A DNA stretch of 64,000 bases, from NCBI RefSeq assembly GCF_008386395.1, contig NZ_CP043761.1, forward strand, positions 496,001 through 560,000. Direction: 5' to 3'. This DNA is from Paenibacillus sp. 37 (GTDB taxonomy: Bacteria; Bacillota; Bacilli; Paenibacillales; Paenibacillaceae). Positions 8,261 through 16,813 of this stretch are shown in pieces. The stretch's first letter is position 1, and each line of letters starts with the position of its first letter. The notes below the pieces were generated by a model. The model had not been told where the DNA came from, ran no database searches, and saw only the letters and a program-made list of their open reading frames with translations. Made by a program: the position numbers and the translations under genes.

Positions 8261-8662
8261 ATGATGGATCATCAGAGCCATCCCGAGGAACCTTTGCAAT
8301 CCTCCATGTCCGATTCAACGGAAGCTTCGGCTACAGTTCAAGAAGCAGTATCCTGTCATGCCGAAGGCAGTGATGGGAAGCATGTGCGCAAGAGTCACCA
8401 TTCGCAGGAGATGAAGAGTAACCTGGTTTCTCGTTTGAACCGTGTGGAAGGTCAGATTCGCGGGATCAAGGGATTGATCGAGAAGGATACGTACTGTGAT
8501 GATGTGCTGACGCAGATTGCGGCGGCTCAGTCTGCTCTTAATTCGGTAGGCAAACTTCTGCTTGAAGGCCATATGAAGAGCTGTATCGTTGAACGCATTC
8601 AGGCTGGTGAACATGAGGTTGTCGATGAACTGCTGGTTACGATGCGGAAGTTAATGAAGTAA
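8261..8662 (+). CDS. csoR: Copper-sensing repressor CsoR
   Basis: A 133-residue all-helical repressor of the DUF156/CsoR family. It binds its operator as apo-protein and leaves DNA when Cu(I) is bound by the Cys-His-Cys site. That triad is visible as C79, H104 and C108 (in TYCDDV and EGHMKSC). The first 45 residues are a His- and Ser-rich extension not found in short CsoR proteins. ATG at 8261 chosen because AAAGGGG lies before it. It is followed by copZ and copA, with CsoR boxes before csoR and copA. Confidence 0.93.
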   Translation: MMDHQSHPEEPLQSSMSDSTEASATVQEAVSCHAEGSDGKHVRKSHHSQEMKSNLVSRLNRVEGQIRGIKGLIEKDTYCDDVLTQIAAAQSALNSVGKLLLEGHMKSCIVERIQAGEHEVVDELLVTMRKLMK

Positions 8663-8699
8663 GCTACATTGATTTACCTAATGAAGTTATCATTTTAAT

Positions 8700-8714
8700 A
8701 TACCCCAAGGAGGA
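8700..8714 (+). promoter_or_regulatory. CsoR half-site overlapping the copZ ribosome site
   Basis: ATACCCC at 8700-8706 is one arm of the CsoR box and runs directly into AAGGAGG, the copZ ribosome site. The second arm is degenerate, so binding here is doubtful. Confidence 0.3.
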
Positions 8715-8721
8715 ATTTAGA

Positions 8722-8922
8722 ATGTCTAATGTTACGTTGAACGTTACGGGAATGTCTTGCAATCACTGTGTGAAGTCGGTTGAAGAGGCTGTGAAGAATA
8801 CCGGTGCGAGTGGTAAGGTTGATCTTGCAGCGGGTACAGTAGCGGTGGAATATGATGAGCAGACGGTGAACGTGGATCAGATCAAAGCTGCCATTGAAGA
8901 TCAGGGATACGATGTAGTCTAA
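8722..8922 (+). CDS. copZ: Copper chaperone CopZ
   Basis: A 66-residue single heavy-metal-associated domain. GMSCNHC near residues 10-16 is the MxCxxC Cu(I) site, and the length equals that of CopZ in other Bacillota. It carries Cu(I) in the cytosol and hands it to the N-terminal domains of CopA. AAGGAGG lies 7 bp upstream. It is between csoR and copA, all rightward, and is probably co-transcribed with csoR. Confidence 0.93.
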   Translation: MSNVTLNVTGMSCNHCVKSVEEAVKNTGASGKVDLAAGTVAVEYDEQTVNVDQIKAAIEDQGYDVV

Positions 8923-9022
8923 CGGCATTGCAGGCTTAAACCGAACATGCTCATGGGTAAAAAGAGGTCAGTGGCTTTTTTTTCCTACGAGTCAGGTTTA
9001 AGCCTAATTTTCTGCCTGATAC

Positions 9023-9042
9023 ATACCCCTTGGGGGTATAAT
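9023..9042 (+). promoter_or_regulatory. copA promoter with CsoR operator
   Basis: ATACCCC TTG GGGGTAT (9023-9039) is a second perfect CsoR palindrome, and its right arm shares bases with a TATAAT -10 box (9037-9042). Bound CsoR would block polymerase directly. No good -35 box is seen. Confidence 0.85.
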
Positions 9043-9087
9043 TGATTGCAACATACATTAATTTGAATCGACATGAAAGGAGCTGAC

Positions 9088-11628
9088 ATGATGGATAACT
9101 CAACGAATAAACCAACGGATAGATCATCTGAACCCACCCCAATACCAGCTATGGCAGACGCACCAGGACTGAAGGCAACACTGCATATCACGGGGATGAC
9201 CTGTGCTGCATGTTCTACACGAGTGGAGAAGGGATTGTCCCGCATGGAAGGTGTGCATCAGGCCAATGTGAACCTTGCGATTGAACAGGCAACCGTTTCT
9301 TATGATCCAAAGACAACCAACGTGAATGCGTTGCGGGATAAAGTAGAGGCGCTTGGCTACGGAACGGTGTCCGAATCGGTTGATCTGAACATCACCGGTA
9401 TGACGTGTGCTGCCTGTTCTGCCCGGATTGAAAAGGGTCTTTCCCGACTACCGGGGGTATCTCAGGCGAATGTGAATCTGGCGCTGGAGACAGGGCATAT
9501 CGAATATGCCGCTGGTGCATTGAAACCTTCGGATATTACCGCCAAGATCAAGCAGATGGGCTATGGTGCTGAACTGCAATTGACCCAAGAAGAGACCACA
9601 TCTGTTCGTGAACGTGAGCTGCAACGCAAAAAGTGGAAATGGATGATATCGGCTTTGTTATCGATTCCTTTGCTGTGGGCAATGGTTGGGCATTTCTCGT
9701 TCACATCCGGAATCTATGTACCCGAGCTGTTCATGAACCCATGGTTCCAACTGCTGCTGGCAACACCGGTACAGTTCGTGATTGGGTGGCAGTTCTATAT
9801 AGGAGCGTACAAAGCACTTCGCAACCGCAGCGCGAATATGGATGTTCTTGTCGCACTGGGTACCAGCGCAGCGTTTTTCTACAGTCTGTATCTGACGTTA
9901 TCCAGTGGGTACTTGCCTTTTGCGTCGGTGGATCATGGTGCAATGGGAACGAGCACAGCTGCCATGCCTTCGGTAGAACTCTATTATGAGACAAGTGCAA
10001 TTCTAATTACGTTAATTTTACTGGGAAAATGGTTGGAAGCTGTGGCGAAAGGTCGCTCTTCACAGGCGATCAAAAGCCTGATTGAGTTGGCTCCACGTGA
10101 AGCCCGTGTCATCCGGGATGGACAGGAAGTTATGGTTCCTGCTGCATATGTTGCGGTAGGAGAACTCATTCTGGTGAAGCCGGGTGACAGCATACCAGTA
10201 GATGGTATCGTTGAGGAGGGGCAATCCTCTGTAGATGAATCCATGCTAAGTGGAGAGAGCCTTCCCGTGGATAAAAAGCCGGGAGATGCCGTTACAGGTG
10301 CTACGCTGAACAAAAATGGAGTATTACGACTGCGTGCGACCCGAGTAGGTTCCGACACGGTTCTGTCCCAGATTATCAAAGTGGTGGAACAAGCACAGGG
10401 CTCTAAAGCGCCGATTCAGCGGATTGCAGATGTTATATCCGGCATTTTTGTTCCGATTGTCGTCGGCATAGCTGCATTGACATTCTTGATCTGGTATCTG
10501 TTTGCAAGTCCGGGTGACTTCGCCGGTTCTCTTGAAAAAGCCATTGCTGTGCTCGTCATTGCCTGTCCATGTGCACTGGGGCTGGCCACGCCGACCTCAA
10601 TCATGGCTGGATCAGGCCGTGCTGCTGAGTACGGCATTCTGTTCAAAGGCGGCGAACATCTGGAGTCCGCACAACAGATTCAGACCGTGGTGCTCGACAA
10701 AACAGGTACAGTGACTCAAGGTAAACCCGTGCTTACCGATGTTATCACGGCTCCGAATTGGACGGAATCGGATCTGCTTGAACGTGTGGGAGCGGCTGAA
10801 CAGAGTTCCGAGCATCCGCTGGCAGAGGCGATTGTTGTGGGTATCCGTGCCAAGGGCCTGGAGCTGATCCCAACAGAGAAGTTCGAGAACATACCGGGAT
10901 ATGGTGTGCGAGCTTCAGTAAAAGGGCAGGAAATTCTGGTCGGCACACGGCGATTGCTTGCGGATGAACAGGTCAATGTCTCAGAGGAAACCGTTCAACA
11001 GATGAACCGACTGGAAGAGCAGGGGCGTACAGCGATGCTGGTAGCGGTGGATGGTCAGTGGGCAGGAATTGTGGCAGTGGCTGATACCATCAAGGATACC
11101 TCTCGTGAAGCGATCGGTCGTCTTCAGGCGATGGGGATTGATGTTATCATGATCACGGGAGACAATGAGCGGACTGCTCGCGCTGTAGCGGAACAGGCAG
11201 GGATCGGTAAAGTTCTGGCTGAGGTTCTGCCCGAAGGTAAAGCTGCGGAAGTGAAGAAACTTCAGGAGAGTGGCCTGAAAGTTGCCATGGTAGGTGACGG
11301 TATTAATGATGCTCCAGCACTCGCTACTGCTGATATCGGGATGGCCATCGGAACAGGAACGGATGTAGCGATGGAAGCGGCAGATATTACATTAATGCGT
11401 GGTGATCTGAACAGCATTGCAGATGCGATTGAAATGAGCCGGCGCACGATGGGTAACATCAAACAAAACCTGTTCTGGGCACTTGGATACAACGTTATTG
11501 GTATTCCCATTGCGGCAGTTGGCTTCCTGGCTCCATGGCTGGCAGGGGCGGCGATGGCGTTCAGCTCCGTATCGGTTGTACTGAATTCCCTACGTCTGCA
11601 ACGCATGAAGCTGAAGAGAAATGACTGA
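9088..11628 (+). CDS. copA: Copper-exporting P1B-type ATPase CopA
   Basis: An 846-residue Cu(I) efflux ATPase in the membrane. Two N-terminal metal domains have GMTCAAC (cysteines 39/42 and 107/110). Then come the membrane helices, the actuator SGES loop, CPC at 493-495 in the transport helix, the phosphorylated Asp537 in DKTGT, the SSEHPLAEA motif, and [10 protein letters not shown]. The last helices hold [12 protein letters not shown], the P1B-1 signature for Cu(I). The start was set at 9088, after AAAGGAG; an ATG at 9073 precedes that site. A CsoR operator overlaps its promoter and copZ lies just upstream. Confidence 0.95.
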   Translation: MMDNSTNKPTDRSSEPTPIPAMADAPGLKATLHITGMTCAACSTRVEKGLSRMEGVHQANVNLAIEQATVSYDPKTTNVNALRDKVEALGYGTVSESVDLNITGMTCAACSARIEKGLSRLPGVSQANVNLALETGHIEYAAGALKPSDITAKIKQMGYGAELQLTQEETTSVRERELQRKKWKWMISALLSIPLLWAMVGHFSFTSGIYVPELFMNPWFQLLLATPVQFVIGWQFYIGAYKALRNRSANMDVLVALGTSAAFFYSLYLTLSSGYLPFASVDHGAMGTSTAAMPSVELYYETSAILITLILLGKWLEAVAKGRSSQAIKSLIELAPREARVIRDGQEVMVPAAYVAVGELILVKPGDSIPVDGIVEEGQSSVDESMLSGESLPVDKKPGDAVTGATLNKNGVLRLRATRVGSDTVLSQIIKVVEQAQGSKAPIQRIADVISGIFVPIVVGIAALTFLIWYLFASPGDFAGSLEKAIAVLVIACPCALGLATPTSIMAGSGRAAEYGILFKGGEHLESAQQIQTVVLDKTGTVTQGKPVLTDVITAPNWTESDLLERVGAAEQSSEHPLAEAIVVGIRAKGLELIPTEKFENIPGYGVRASVKGQEILVGTRRLLADEQVNVSEETVQQMNRLEEQGRTAMLVAVDGQWAGIVAVADTIKDTSREAIGRLQAMGIDVIMITGDNERTARAVAEQAGIGKVLAEVLPEGKAAEVKKLQESGLKVAMVGDGINDAPALATADIGMAIGTGTDVAMEAADITLMRGDLNSIADAIEMSRRTMGNIKQNLFWALGYNVIGIPIAAVGFLAPWLAGAAMAFSSVSVVLNSLRLQRMKLKRND

Positions 11629-11689
11629 ACGACCTTTGTTTGGAGATACATTCAACGCCTTATTGTAAATGAAGTGAGGATGAATAAAT

Positions 11690-11721
11690 GCGCGGTTCGC
11701 TGCGGCGGACCGTGTTTTTTT
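11690..11721 (+). terminator. copA terminator
   Basis: CGCGGTTCGC and GCGGACCGTG pair around TGCG, followed by seven T. It lies about 60 bp after copA. Confidence 0.75.
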
Positions 11722-11879
11722 GTTGAGAAAAATATAGTTAAGTCGCCAGAAAGTAAGCCTAAATTGTTGGTATAGATGTTCTTTTCTACGGAGAAAAGAT
11801 AGCATAATGCTCTTTTGTGAAAATGGATCGATTGTATTCATGAATAAAGCTTACGTTTTCTGAATATTTCAAAAATGAG

Positions 11880-11939
11880 TTGACAATATGGTCATATTCA
11901 CATAAAATTTAAACGATCGTTTGATTCAAACAACTGTTT
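11880..11939 (+). promoter_or_regulatory. Promoter with double TetR-type operator
   Basis: TTGACA (11880-11885) and TAAAAT (11903-11908) are 17 bp apart. AAACGATCGTTT (11911-11922) and AAACAACTGTTT (11928-11939) are two AAAC-N4-GTTT palindromes 17 bp centre to centre, just past the -10 box. The TetR-family protein at 13298 is the natural candidate to bind them. Confidence 0.65.
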
Positions 11940-11981
11940 AAATCAAATTAGAACTATTTTGAGTAATGGAGGACACCTTTT

Positions 11982-13142
11982 ATGTTACAGGCTTTACGTA
12001 CATTGTTTAAAAAACCGCCAGTGATTGTAGGGATCGTAACAGCACTTATGTTCCAAGTGATCTTTAGCGTGATCTGGATGACCGCATATTCTGGAGTAAA
12101 TGACCGTGCAAAAGAATTGACGGTTGCAATTGTGAATGAGGACGGCGAAATGTCCAAAGGAATTGCAGATTCGCTCGCTGGAACACTGCCTTTCCATACC
12201 GTATCCAATCTGAGTGCAGCTGAAGCGTTGGATCAGTTAAATCATCACCAAGTACACATGGTGCTGGATATCCCGGCTGGATTTAACGAATTGCTTCAGA
12301 CGGCTGGCTCAACCGCCGAGATTAAATACACCATTAATGAAGCAAACCCGGTTACGATTAAAAGCATGATGCAAGGTGTATCACAAAGTGTGACAAACAC
12401 GATTAACAAACAAGCTACAGCGCAAGGGGTACAAACGGTACTTACTGCTTCGGGCGCGCCTGCTGATCAGGCTGCTGAAGCCGCTGCGAACCTGGCTACC
12501 CGAGTGGAAGGAACGACAACGTCCATCAACCCGGTTAACGGGATGAATAATCAGATGGTGCCAATGATGATGGTACTGGCTTCCTATGTAGGTGCCATGA
12601 TCATGGGGATGAACCTCCAGACAGCCATGGGTATGCTGTCATCTACCTATTCCCGATTGACTTTGTTTGGCGCAAGAGTCGTCATTAACGTGGGTTCTGC
12701 ATTGGTCGTCTCCTTGCTGGGATCATCGCTGATCGTGGCACTGGGCGGACAGATTGCACAAGGATTCGTTGCGTTCTGGTTATTCCAGGCACTCTTCCTG
12801 TGCACGTTCATGTTCTTCTCCCAGTTCTTCCTGATCTGCTTTGGACCAGCAGGAAGTCTGTTCAACATCATCTCACTGTCCTTGCAACTGGTATCTTCCG
12901 GTGCTATGGTACCGCGTGAATTGCTGAACAGCTTCTATAGCGGCATTGGGCAGTATCTGCCTGCAACATACGCCGTTCAGGGTATTCTGAGCGTGCAATT
13001 GGGAGGCCCGGGAGTTCAGTCTGCTGCAGGATCTATCGTCATTGTACTGTTGGTTGCTGTTGCTTTGTCACTGGTCGTGACGTTATTGAAAAAACAACGC
13101 ATGCCAGCTATGGCTCCAAGCCCGGCTCAAGCAAACAACTAA
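11982..13142 (+). CDS. YhgE/ABC-2-type membrane protein
   Basis: A 386-residue membrane protein of the YhgE/Pip-DUF3533 or ABC-2 permease type. One helix near the N-terminus (residues 14-36) is followed by a long outer loop of about 150 residues, then five to six helices in the C-terminal half, including SYVGAMIMGMNLQTAMG. This layout is that of ABC-2 exporters and phage-infection-protein-like proteins. No ATPase is adjacent. Under a promoter with TetR operators and followed by a TetR gene, it is probably a regulated efflux or envelope-stress component; substrate unknown. Confidence 0.75.
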   Translation: MLQALRTLFKKPPVIVGIVTALMFQVIFSVIWMTAYSGVNDRAKELTVAIVNEDGEMSKGIADSLAGTLPFHTVSNLSAAEALDQLNHHQVHMVLDIPAGFNELLQTAGSTAEIKYTINEANPVTIKSMMQGVSQSVTNTINKQATAQGVQTVLTASGAPADQAAEAAANLATRVEGTTTSINPVNGMNNQMVPMMMVLASYVGAMIMGMNLQTAMGMLSSTYSRLTLFGARVVINVGSALVVSLLGSSLIVALGGQIAQGFVAFWLFQALFLCTFMFFSQFFLICFGPAGSLFNIISLSLQLVSSGAMVPRELLNSFYSGIGQYLPATYAVQGILSVQLGGPGVQSAAGSIVIVLLVAVALSLVVTLLKKQRMPAMAPSPAQANN

Positions 13143-13178
13143 ATACAAAAGATGCATGAAACGGCTTCAGAGATAGGA

Positions 13179-13211
13179 CAAGCACCCCGATGATTTTCAT
13201 CGGGGTGCTTG
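13179..13211. terminator. Strong hairpin after the membrane-protein gene
   Basis: CAAGCACCCCGATGA and TCATCGGGGTGCTTG are perfect 15 bp arms around TTT. No T run follows, so it may act as a weak terminator or mRNA stabiliser. Confidence 0.6.
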
Positions 13212-13297
13212 GTGTAATATAATAGACAGATGATTCGCTGGCTGCAGTCCTTGAGCTGGAGCGAATGAGATGAACGGACAAGAGGGAGCGGGACGGA

Positions 13298-13897
13298 ATG
13301 ACTGAACCGGAGTTGGATATCAAAACGAGGATATTACTTGCAGCCAAGAAGCTTTTTGCACAGCAGGGGTATGACGGGACGAGTGTTCGTCAAATCTGTG
13401 ATGAGGCGGGTGCGAACGTGTCACTGGTCTCATACCATTTTGGCGGAAAAGAAAAGGTGTTCGAGGCATTATTCGAACATTTCTTCCCCGATCATATGAT
13501 GAACTCGCTGGCGGAAGAGTCCATGTCCTCGCCTGTGGAAGGTATCCGACGAATTATTGGTGAAGTTGTGAAGTTCACGATGACAGATCGGGAGATGAGC
13601 GATATTGTGCAGCTTGAAATTACACTGCGTACACATCGCACAGCTACCGTATTTCGTTTTCTGGACCCCGTCTGGACACGTGTGAGGGAACTACTGCAAG
13701 AAGGAAAAGACCAGGGATTATTCCAAATCGAGTCCGTATCTTATGCAATGCTTCAGGTTATGGGTGTGGCTTTGGCGCACAAACGGGCCAAGAATTCACG
13801 ATTTGGCTTTGATTATCAACATATGAATACAGACGAGCTCGCGGAGCAGACGATTGAGTTCGTACTTCGAGGATTGGGAGTGAACCGCCATGAATGA
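13298..13897 (+). CDS. TetR family transcriptional regulator
   Basis: A 199-residue one-component repressor. The N-terminal helix-turn-helix is clear (LFAQQGYDGTSVRQICDEAG, then SYHFGGKEKVFEALFE at about residues 24-60). The C-terminal ligand domain has no known pocket signature; HKRAKN near residue 165 is unusual. It probably binds the double AAAC-N4-GTTT operator before the gene at 11982. Its stop overlaps the nitroreductase start by 8 bp, so the two are co-translated. Confidence 0.88.
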   Translation: MTEPELDIKTRILLAAKKLFAQQGYDGTSVRQICDEAGANVSLVSYHFGGKEKVFEALFEHFFPDHMMNSLAEESMSSPVEGIRRIIGEVVKFTMTDREMSDIVQLEITLRTHRTATVFRFLDPVWTRVRELLQEGKDQGLFQIESVSYAMLQVMGVALAHKRAKNSRFGFDYQHMNTDELAEQTIEFVLRGLGVNRHE

Positions 13898-14633
13898 AAC
13901 CATTGAGTTGATGATGAAACACCGCTCTGTACGAAAGTTTAAGCCAGACCCGGTAAGTGATGAGCAGCTTGCAGCCATTGTATCGGCAGGGCAGATGGCT
14001 TCCTCTTCAAGCAGTGTACAAGCTTATACCGTGATTGCTGTGACTGAATCGGAGCAAAAGGCCAAGCTGGCTGAACTGGCAGGCAATCAGGCCTACGTCA
14101 ATGAATGTCCGGTATTTCTCGTATGGTGTGCTGATCTGTACCGGCTGAGTGATGCTGCGAAACGTCATCTTCCTGAGAAGGAATCGTATGCCGATTCGAC
14201 CGAGAATTTCATGGTAGCCACGATTGATGCCGCTTTGGCTTCCCAGAATGCCGCTCTTGCAGCCGAATCCCTTGGCTTCGGAATCGTATATATCGGCGGG
14301 CTTCGTACTCGGATTGAAGAAGTCGCTGAGCTGTTAGGATTACCTGAAGGCGTATATCCGGTGTACGGCATGTGTATTGGTGTTGCAGATCAGGAAACGG
14401 GAATTCGCCCACGTCTGCCGCTGGATGCAGTCCTGCATCATAATCGATATAATGCCGAGCAGAGCCTCCAAGGTGTTGCGCAGTATGATGAGACCACAAC
14501 CGCGTACATGAAAGAACGGACCAATGGAGAAAGAACGACCCCATGGTCCGAACTGATGGCGAAGCGCTTGACTGAGCCGACAAGATTGCAAGTGAGACCG
14601 TTCCTGGAAGGCAAAGGATTCTTGAAGCGTTAA
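13890..14633 (+). CDS. NfsA-type NAD(P)H-dependent nitroreductase
   Basis: A 247-residue FMN enzyme of the nitroreductase superfamily, oxygen-insensitive NfsA/FRP branch. The N-terminal KHRSVRKFKPDPVSDEQL carries the FMN phosphate-binding Arg/Ser cluster. ASSSSSVQAYTVI and LGFGIVYIGGLRT follow in the expected order, and the basic C-terminus (TRLQVRPFLEGKGFL) fits the NADPH-binding part of NfsA. It reduces nitro compounds, quinones or flavins. The start lies inside the end of the TetR gene, which suggests control by that regulator. Confidence 0.88.
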   Translation: MNETIELMMKHRSVRKFKPDPVSDEQLAAIVSAGQMASSSSSVQAYTVIAVTESEQKAKLAELAGNQAYVNECPVFLVWCADLYRLSDAAKRHLPEKESYADSTENFMVATIDAALASQNAALAAESLGFGIVYIGGLRTRIEEVAELLGLPEGVYPVYGMCIGVADQETGIRPRLPLDAVLHHNRYNAEQSLQGVAQYDETTTAYMKERTNGERTTPWSELMAKRLTEPTRLQVRPFLEGKGFLKR

Positions 14634-14649
14634 TTTGAACGGAAGGTAG

Positions 14650-14836
14650 TTACACTTGCCATTCCGATGACAGAACAACCTTCCGATCGCTGTTATCCCT
14701 AGATTTTTTGATTCAATTTTTGTAAAGGTGAAAATCTAGTGATAGCCGATGCTTCCGATGAAGCTTTCTTTCAGAAAGCTTTTAGGCGAACGCCCTGCTT
14801 CCTCAGGTTATTTCTGTCCTCTACATTCTTGTGTAA
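14650..14836 (-). repeat. Dispersed repeat family 1, copy A
   Basis: A 187 bp element bounded by TTACAC (14650) and GTGTAA (14831). Read on the minus strand it contains GGGATAACAGCGAT (complement of 14686-14699), a CTAGATTTT/AAAATCTAG stem, and the insert AAGCTTTCT-ttc-AGAAAGCTT (14761-14781). It fills most of the space between the converging nitroreductase and TatD genes. Copies B, C and D lie at 17910, 34621 and 43290. No coding frame; it resembles a MITE or a structured intergenic element. Confidence 0.8.
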
Positions 14837-14869
14837 AAATTTTGTTCAACTGATATATACGGTAAATTA

Positions 14870-14903
14870 GAAGTCAGTCGGGGAAAAGTCGACTGGCTTC
14901 TTT
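14870..14903. terminator. Terminator between converging genes
   Basis: AGAAGTCAGTCG and CGACTGGCTTCTTT pair with one mismatch around GGGAAAAGT. It serves the nitroreductase gene from the left, and possibly the TatD-like gene from the right. Confidence 0.6.
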
Positions 14904-14955
14904 GTGCTGTGCTGGCAGAGTAAGCGAGTTTGCTTGCTTCTACAATAATGTTGAC

Positions 14956-15762
14956 TCAAGTTAATCCATAGAAACGCTTTGTGTTCTGATGAAAGAGACG
15001 GGCGGCCCGTTCGGTTCCCATGCCGGTGATCTCACTCCATGCCTGAATGACTTGTCTGGTCATGGCAGGGTGTGTCATTCGTCCCTGAAACGGCCCTTCG
15101 AAGGGCCAAGGTCCGTCGGTCTCGGCCATCACTTGTTCTGAAGGATATCGCCGGGCGAGTTCACGAATCTCTTCTTCATAGACAATATCCGGTGTGAAGG
15201 AAATGAAATAACCGTTGTCCGCTATGCGCCTTACGGTTTGGCGAGAACCCTTGAACCAGTGGAAATGAGCACGTCGGAATTGATATTGCTCCAGCAGATC
15301 ACAGACAATATCCGCATCATCGTATACTGCATGAAGGACAAGTGGTTTGTTATGCTTTTTCGCGAGTTGGATGAACCGTTCAAGCAGCTTGATATACCCG
15401 CTCTGATCGAAGCGCTGTCCTGCCTGCTCCGCTTCCTGACGATTGTAATAGGGAAGGCCAACTTCTCCGATGGCTGTAGCTTGTCCAATATGCTCTTCGA
15501 TCCATTGGAAGAACAGGTCCATTTCTGCAACGGAAGGCAGTTCCTGTTCTGGATGAAAACCGAAGGCCGGATAGATGGTGCGTGGATGTTGTTCGGCAAG
15601 CTCCAGATTGGCTTGGGCAGAAGCGAGATTCATGGACACGGCAATGACTGCTTCGACCTGGTGAGACGGGAAAGATAACAGCATCTCGCGTTGTTCGTCA
15701 GGGGTATACTGGTCGAAGTGAATATGAGCATCAATTAATGGTGCAAAAGCTTGAGAATGCAC
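14956..15762 (-). CDS. TatD-family metal-dependent hydrolase
   Basis: A 268-residue TIM-barrel hydrolase of the TatD DNase family. The metal site is visible as DAHIHFD near the N-terminus, GEVGLPYY in the middle, HAVYDDADI, HFHWFKGS and the ETDGPWPF aspartate motif. The ATG at 15786 lies before the ribosome site; AAGGAGGA followed 9 bp later by GTG at 15762 gives a better start. It is a single leftward gene next to the thiamine-precursor operon. Substrate not known; a nuclease or general hydrolase role is family-based. Confidence 0.87.
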   Translation of the reverse strand: MHSQAFAPLIDAHIHFDQYTPDEQREMLLSFPSHQVEAVIAVSMNLASAQANLELAEQHPRTIYPAFGFHPEQELPSVAEMDLFFQWIEEHIGQATAIGEVGLPYYNRQEAEQAGQRFDQSGYIKLLERFIQLAKKHNKPLVLHAVYDDADIVCDLLEQYQFRRAHFHWFKGSRQTVRRIADNGYFISFTPDIVYEEEIRELARRYPSEQVMAETDGPWPFEGPFQGRMTHPAMTRQVIQAWSEITGMGTERAARLFHQNTKRFYGLT

Positions 15763-15852
15763 GAGGGAATTCCTCCTTGTGGTCATTTATATTCTAACTA
15801 TGTTACGCAGAATTTCTTATGGTGGATCACCCATTAAAGGGAAATAATAACT

Positions 15853-15887
15853 TAAAAACCCGCGCTATTATGATAGGCGGGCTTTCT
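15853..15887 (-). terminator. Terminator overlapping the end of the ATPase gene
   Basis: Read leftward, AAAGCCCGCCTAT and ATAGCGCGGGTTTTT form the stem, with one bulge. The ATPase stop TAA (15868-15870) is in the loop, so the last four codons are part of the terminator. Confidence 0.75.
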
Positions 15888-16776
15888 GCTGCTCTTCTCT
15901 CATCCACTGTGCAATCTGCCGTTTACGCTCCAGAAAAGCAGATTCCTCCGTAATTTCTTCTCGTCTGGGGCGATCAAAAGGAACATGTACCTCGTGCAAC
16001 ACTGTTGCAGGTCGGTTGGATAACACATAGACCCGATCTGCAAGCAGCAATGCTTCTTCGATATTATGGGTGATGAACAGCACCGAGCGGCGGTTCTGTT
16101 CCCAGATATCGAGCAGCCAGCGCTGCATGTCGCTACGTGTCAGTGCATCCAGCGCGCTGAAGGGTTCGTCCAGCAGCATCAGTTCCTGCGGACTGAGCAG
16201 GGCGCGCAGGAATGCAGCACGCTGCTGCATTCCGCCCGACAGCATATGAGGGTATGCCTGCTCGAACCCGGCAAGACCCACGCTGCTTAACCACTTACGA
16301 GCTTCTGCAAGTGCTTCGGTCCGAGGGGGAGCGCTTGAAGCTACTTCTCCAGCAAGCAGTACATTGTCTTCAATGGTCCGCCAAGGGAAAAGAGCAGGCT
16401 GTTGTGGCATATAACTGATCTTGCCACGTTGGCCCGTTACATCATGATCGTCCATGAACACTCGCCCTTCCTGTGGCTTCAGAAGACCGCCGATGATATG
16501 GAACAGGGTGCTTTTGCCACAGCCGGATGGCCCAACGATAGCAACAAACTCGCCTTGCTCCACAGTCAGGGATAGGCCGTTCAGAACCGGTAACCTGCTC
16601 CGCCGTTCACGGAATGATGCATGAACATCCACGACATCCAGTGCAGGTGGAACCGTAGCAGCAGTCGTATTTGTCGGTAGACCAGGATTAGCCGAGTGAA
16701 GTTTTTCACCGTGCTTTGGTTCCAATGCGCGTGCTCCCCGTTCAGGCTGGACATGTTCGTCCTGTTGCCGATTCAT
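15868..16776 (-). CDS. Thiamine-precursor ABC transporter ATPase (ThiZ-like)
   Basis: A 302-residue ATPase of the NitT/TauT type. Walker A is [10 protein letters not shown]-loop SYMPQQPALFPWRTI, signature LSGGMQQRAAFLRALL and Walker B LMLLDEPFSALDALT; the switch histidine is in FITHNIEEA. An N-terminal extension of about 45 polar residues has no known role. It is the last gene of a leftward unit with a permease, a thiamine-binding-type protein and a THI5-like binding protein behind a TPP riboswitch, so uptake of thiamine or its pyrimidine precursor is likely. Confidence 0.88.
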   Translation of the reverse strand: MNRQQDEHVQPERGARALEPKHGEKLHSANPGLPTNTTAATVPPALDVVDVHASFRERRSRLPVLNGLSLTVEQGEFVAIVGPSGCGKSTLFHIIGGLLKPQEGRVFMDDHDVTGQRGKISYMPQQPALFPWRTIEDNVLLAGEVASSAPPRTEALAEARKWLSSVGLAGFEQAYPHMLSGGMQQRAAFLRALLSPQELMLLDEPFSALDALTRSDMQRWLLDIWEQNRRSVLFITHNIEEALLLADRVYVLSNRPATVLHEVHVPFDRPRREEITEESAFLERKRQIAQWMREEQQKARLS

Positions 16777-16813
16777 ATGGTCATCACTTCCTAATTACAG
16801 ATTACTTGCTTTA

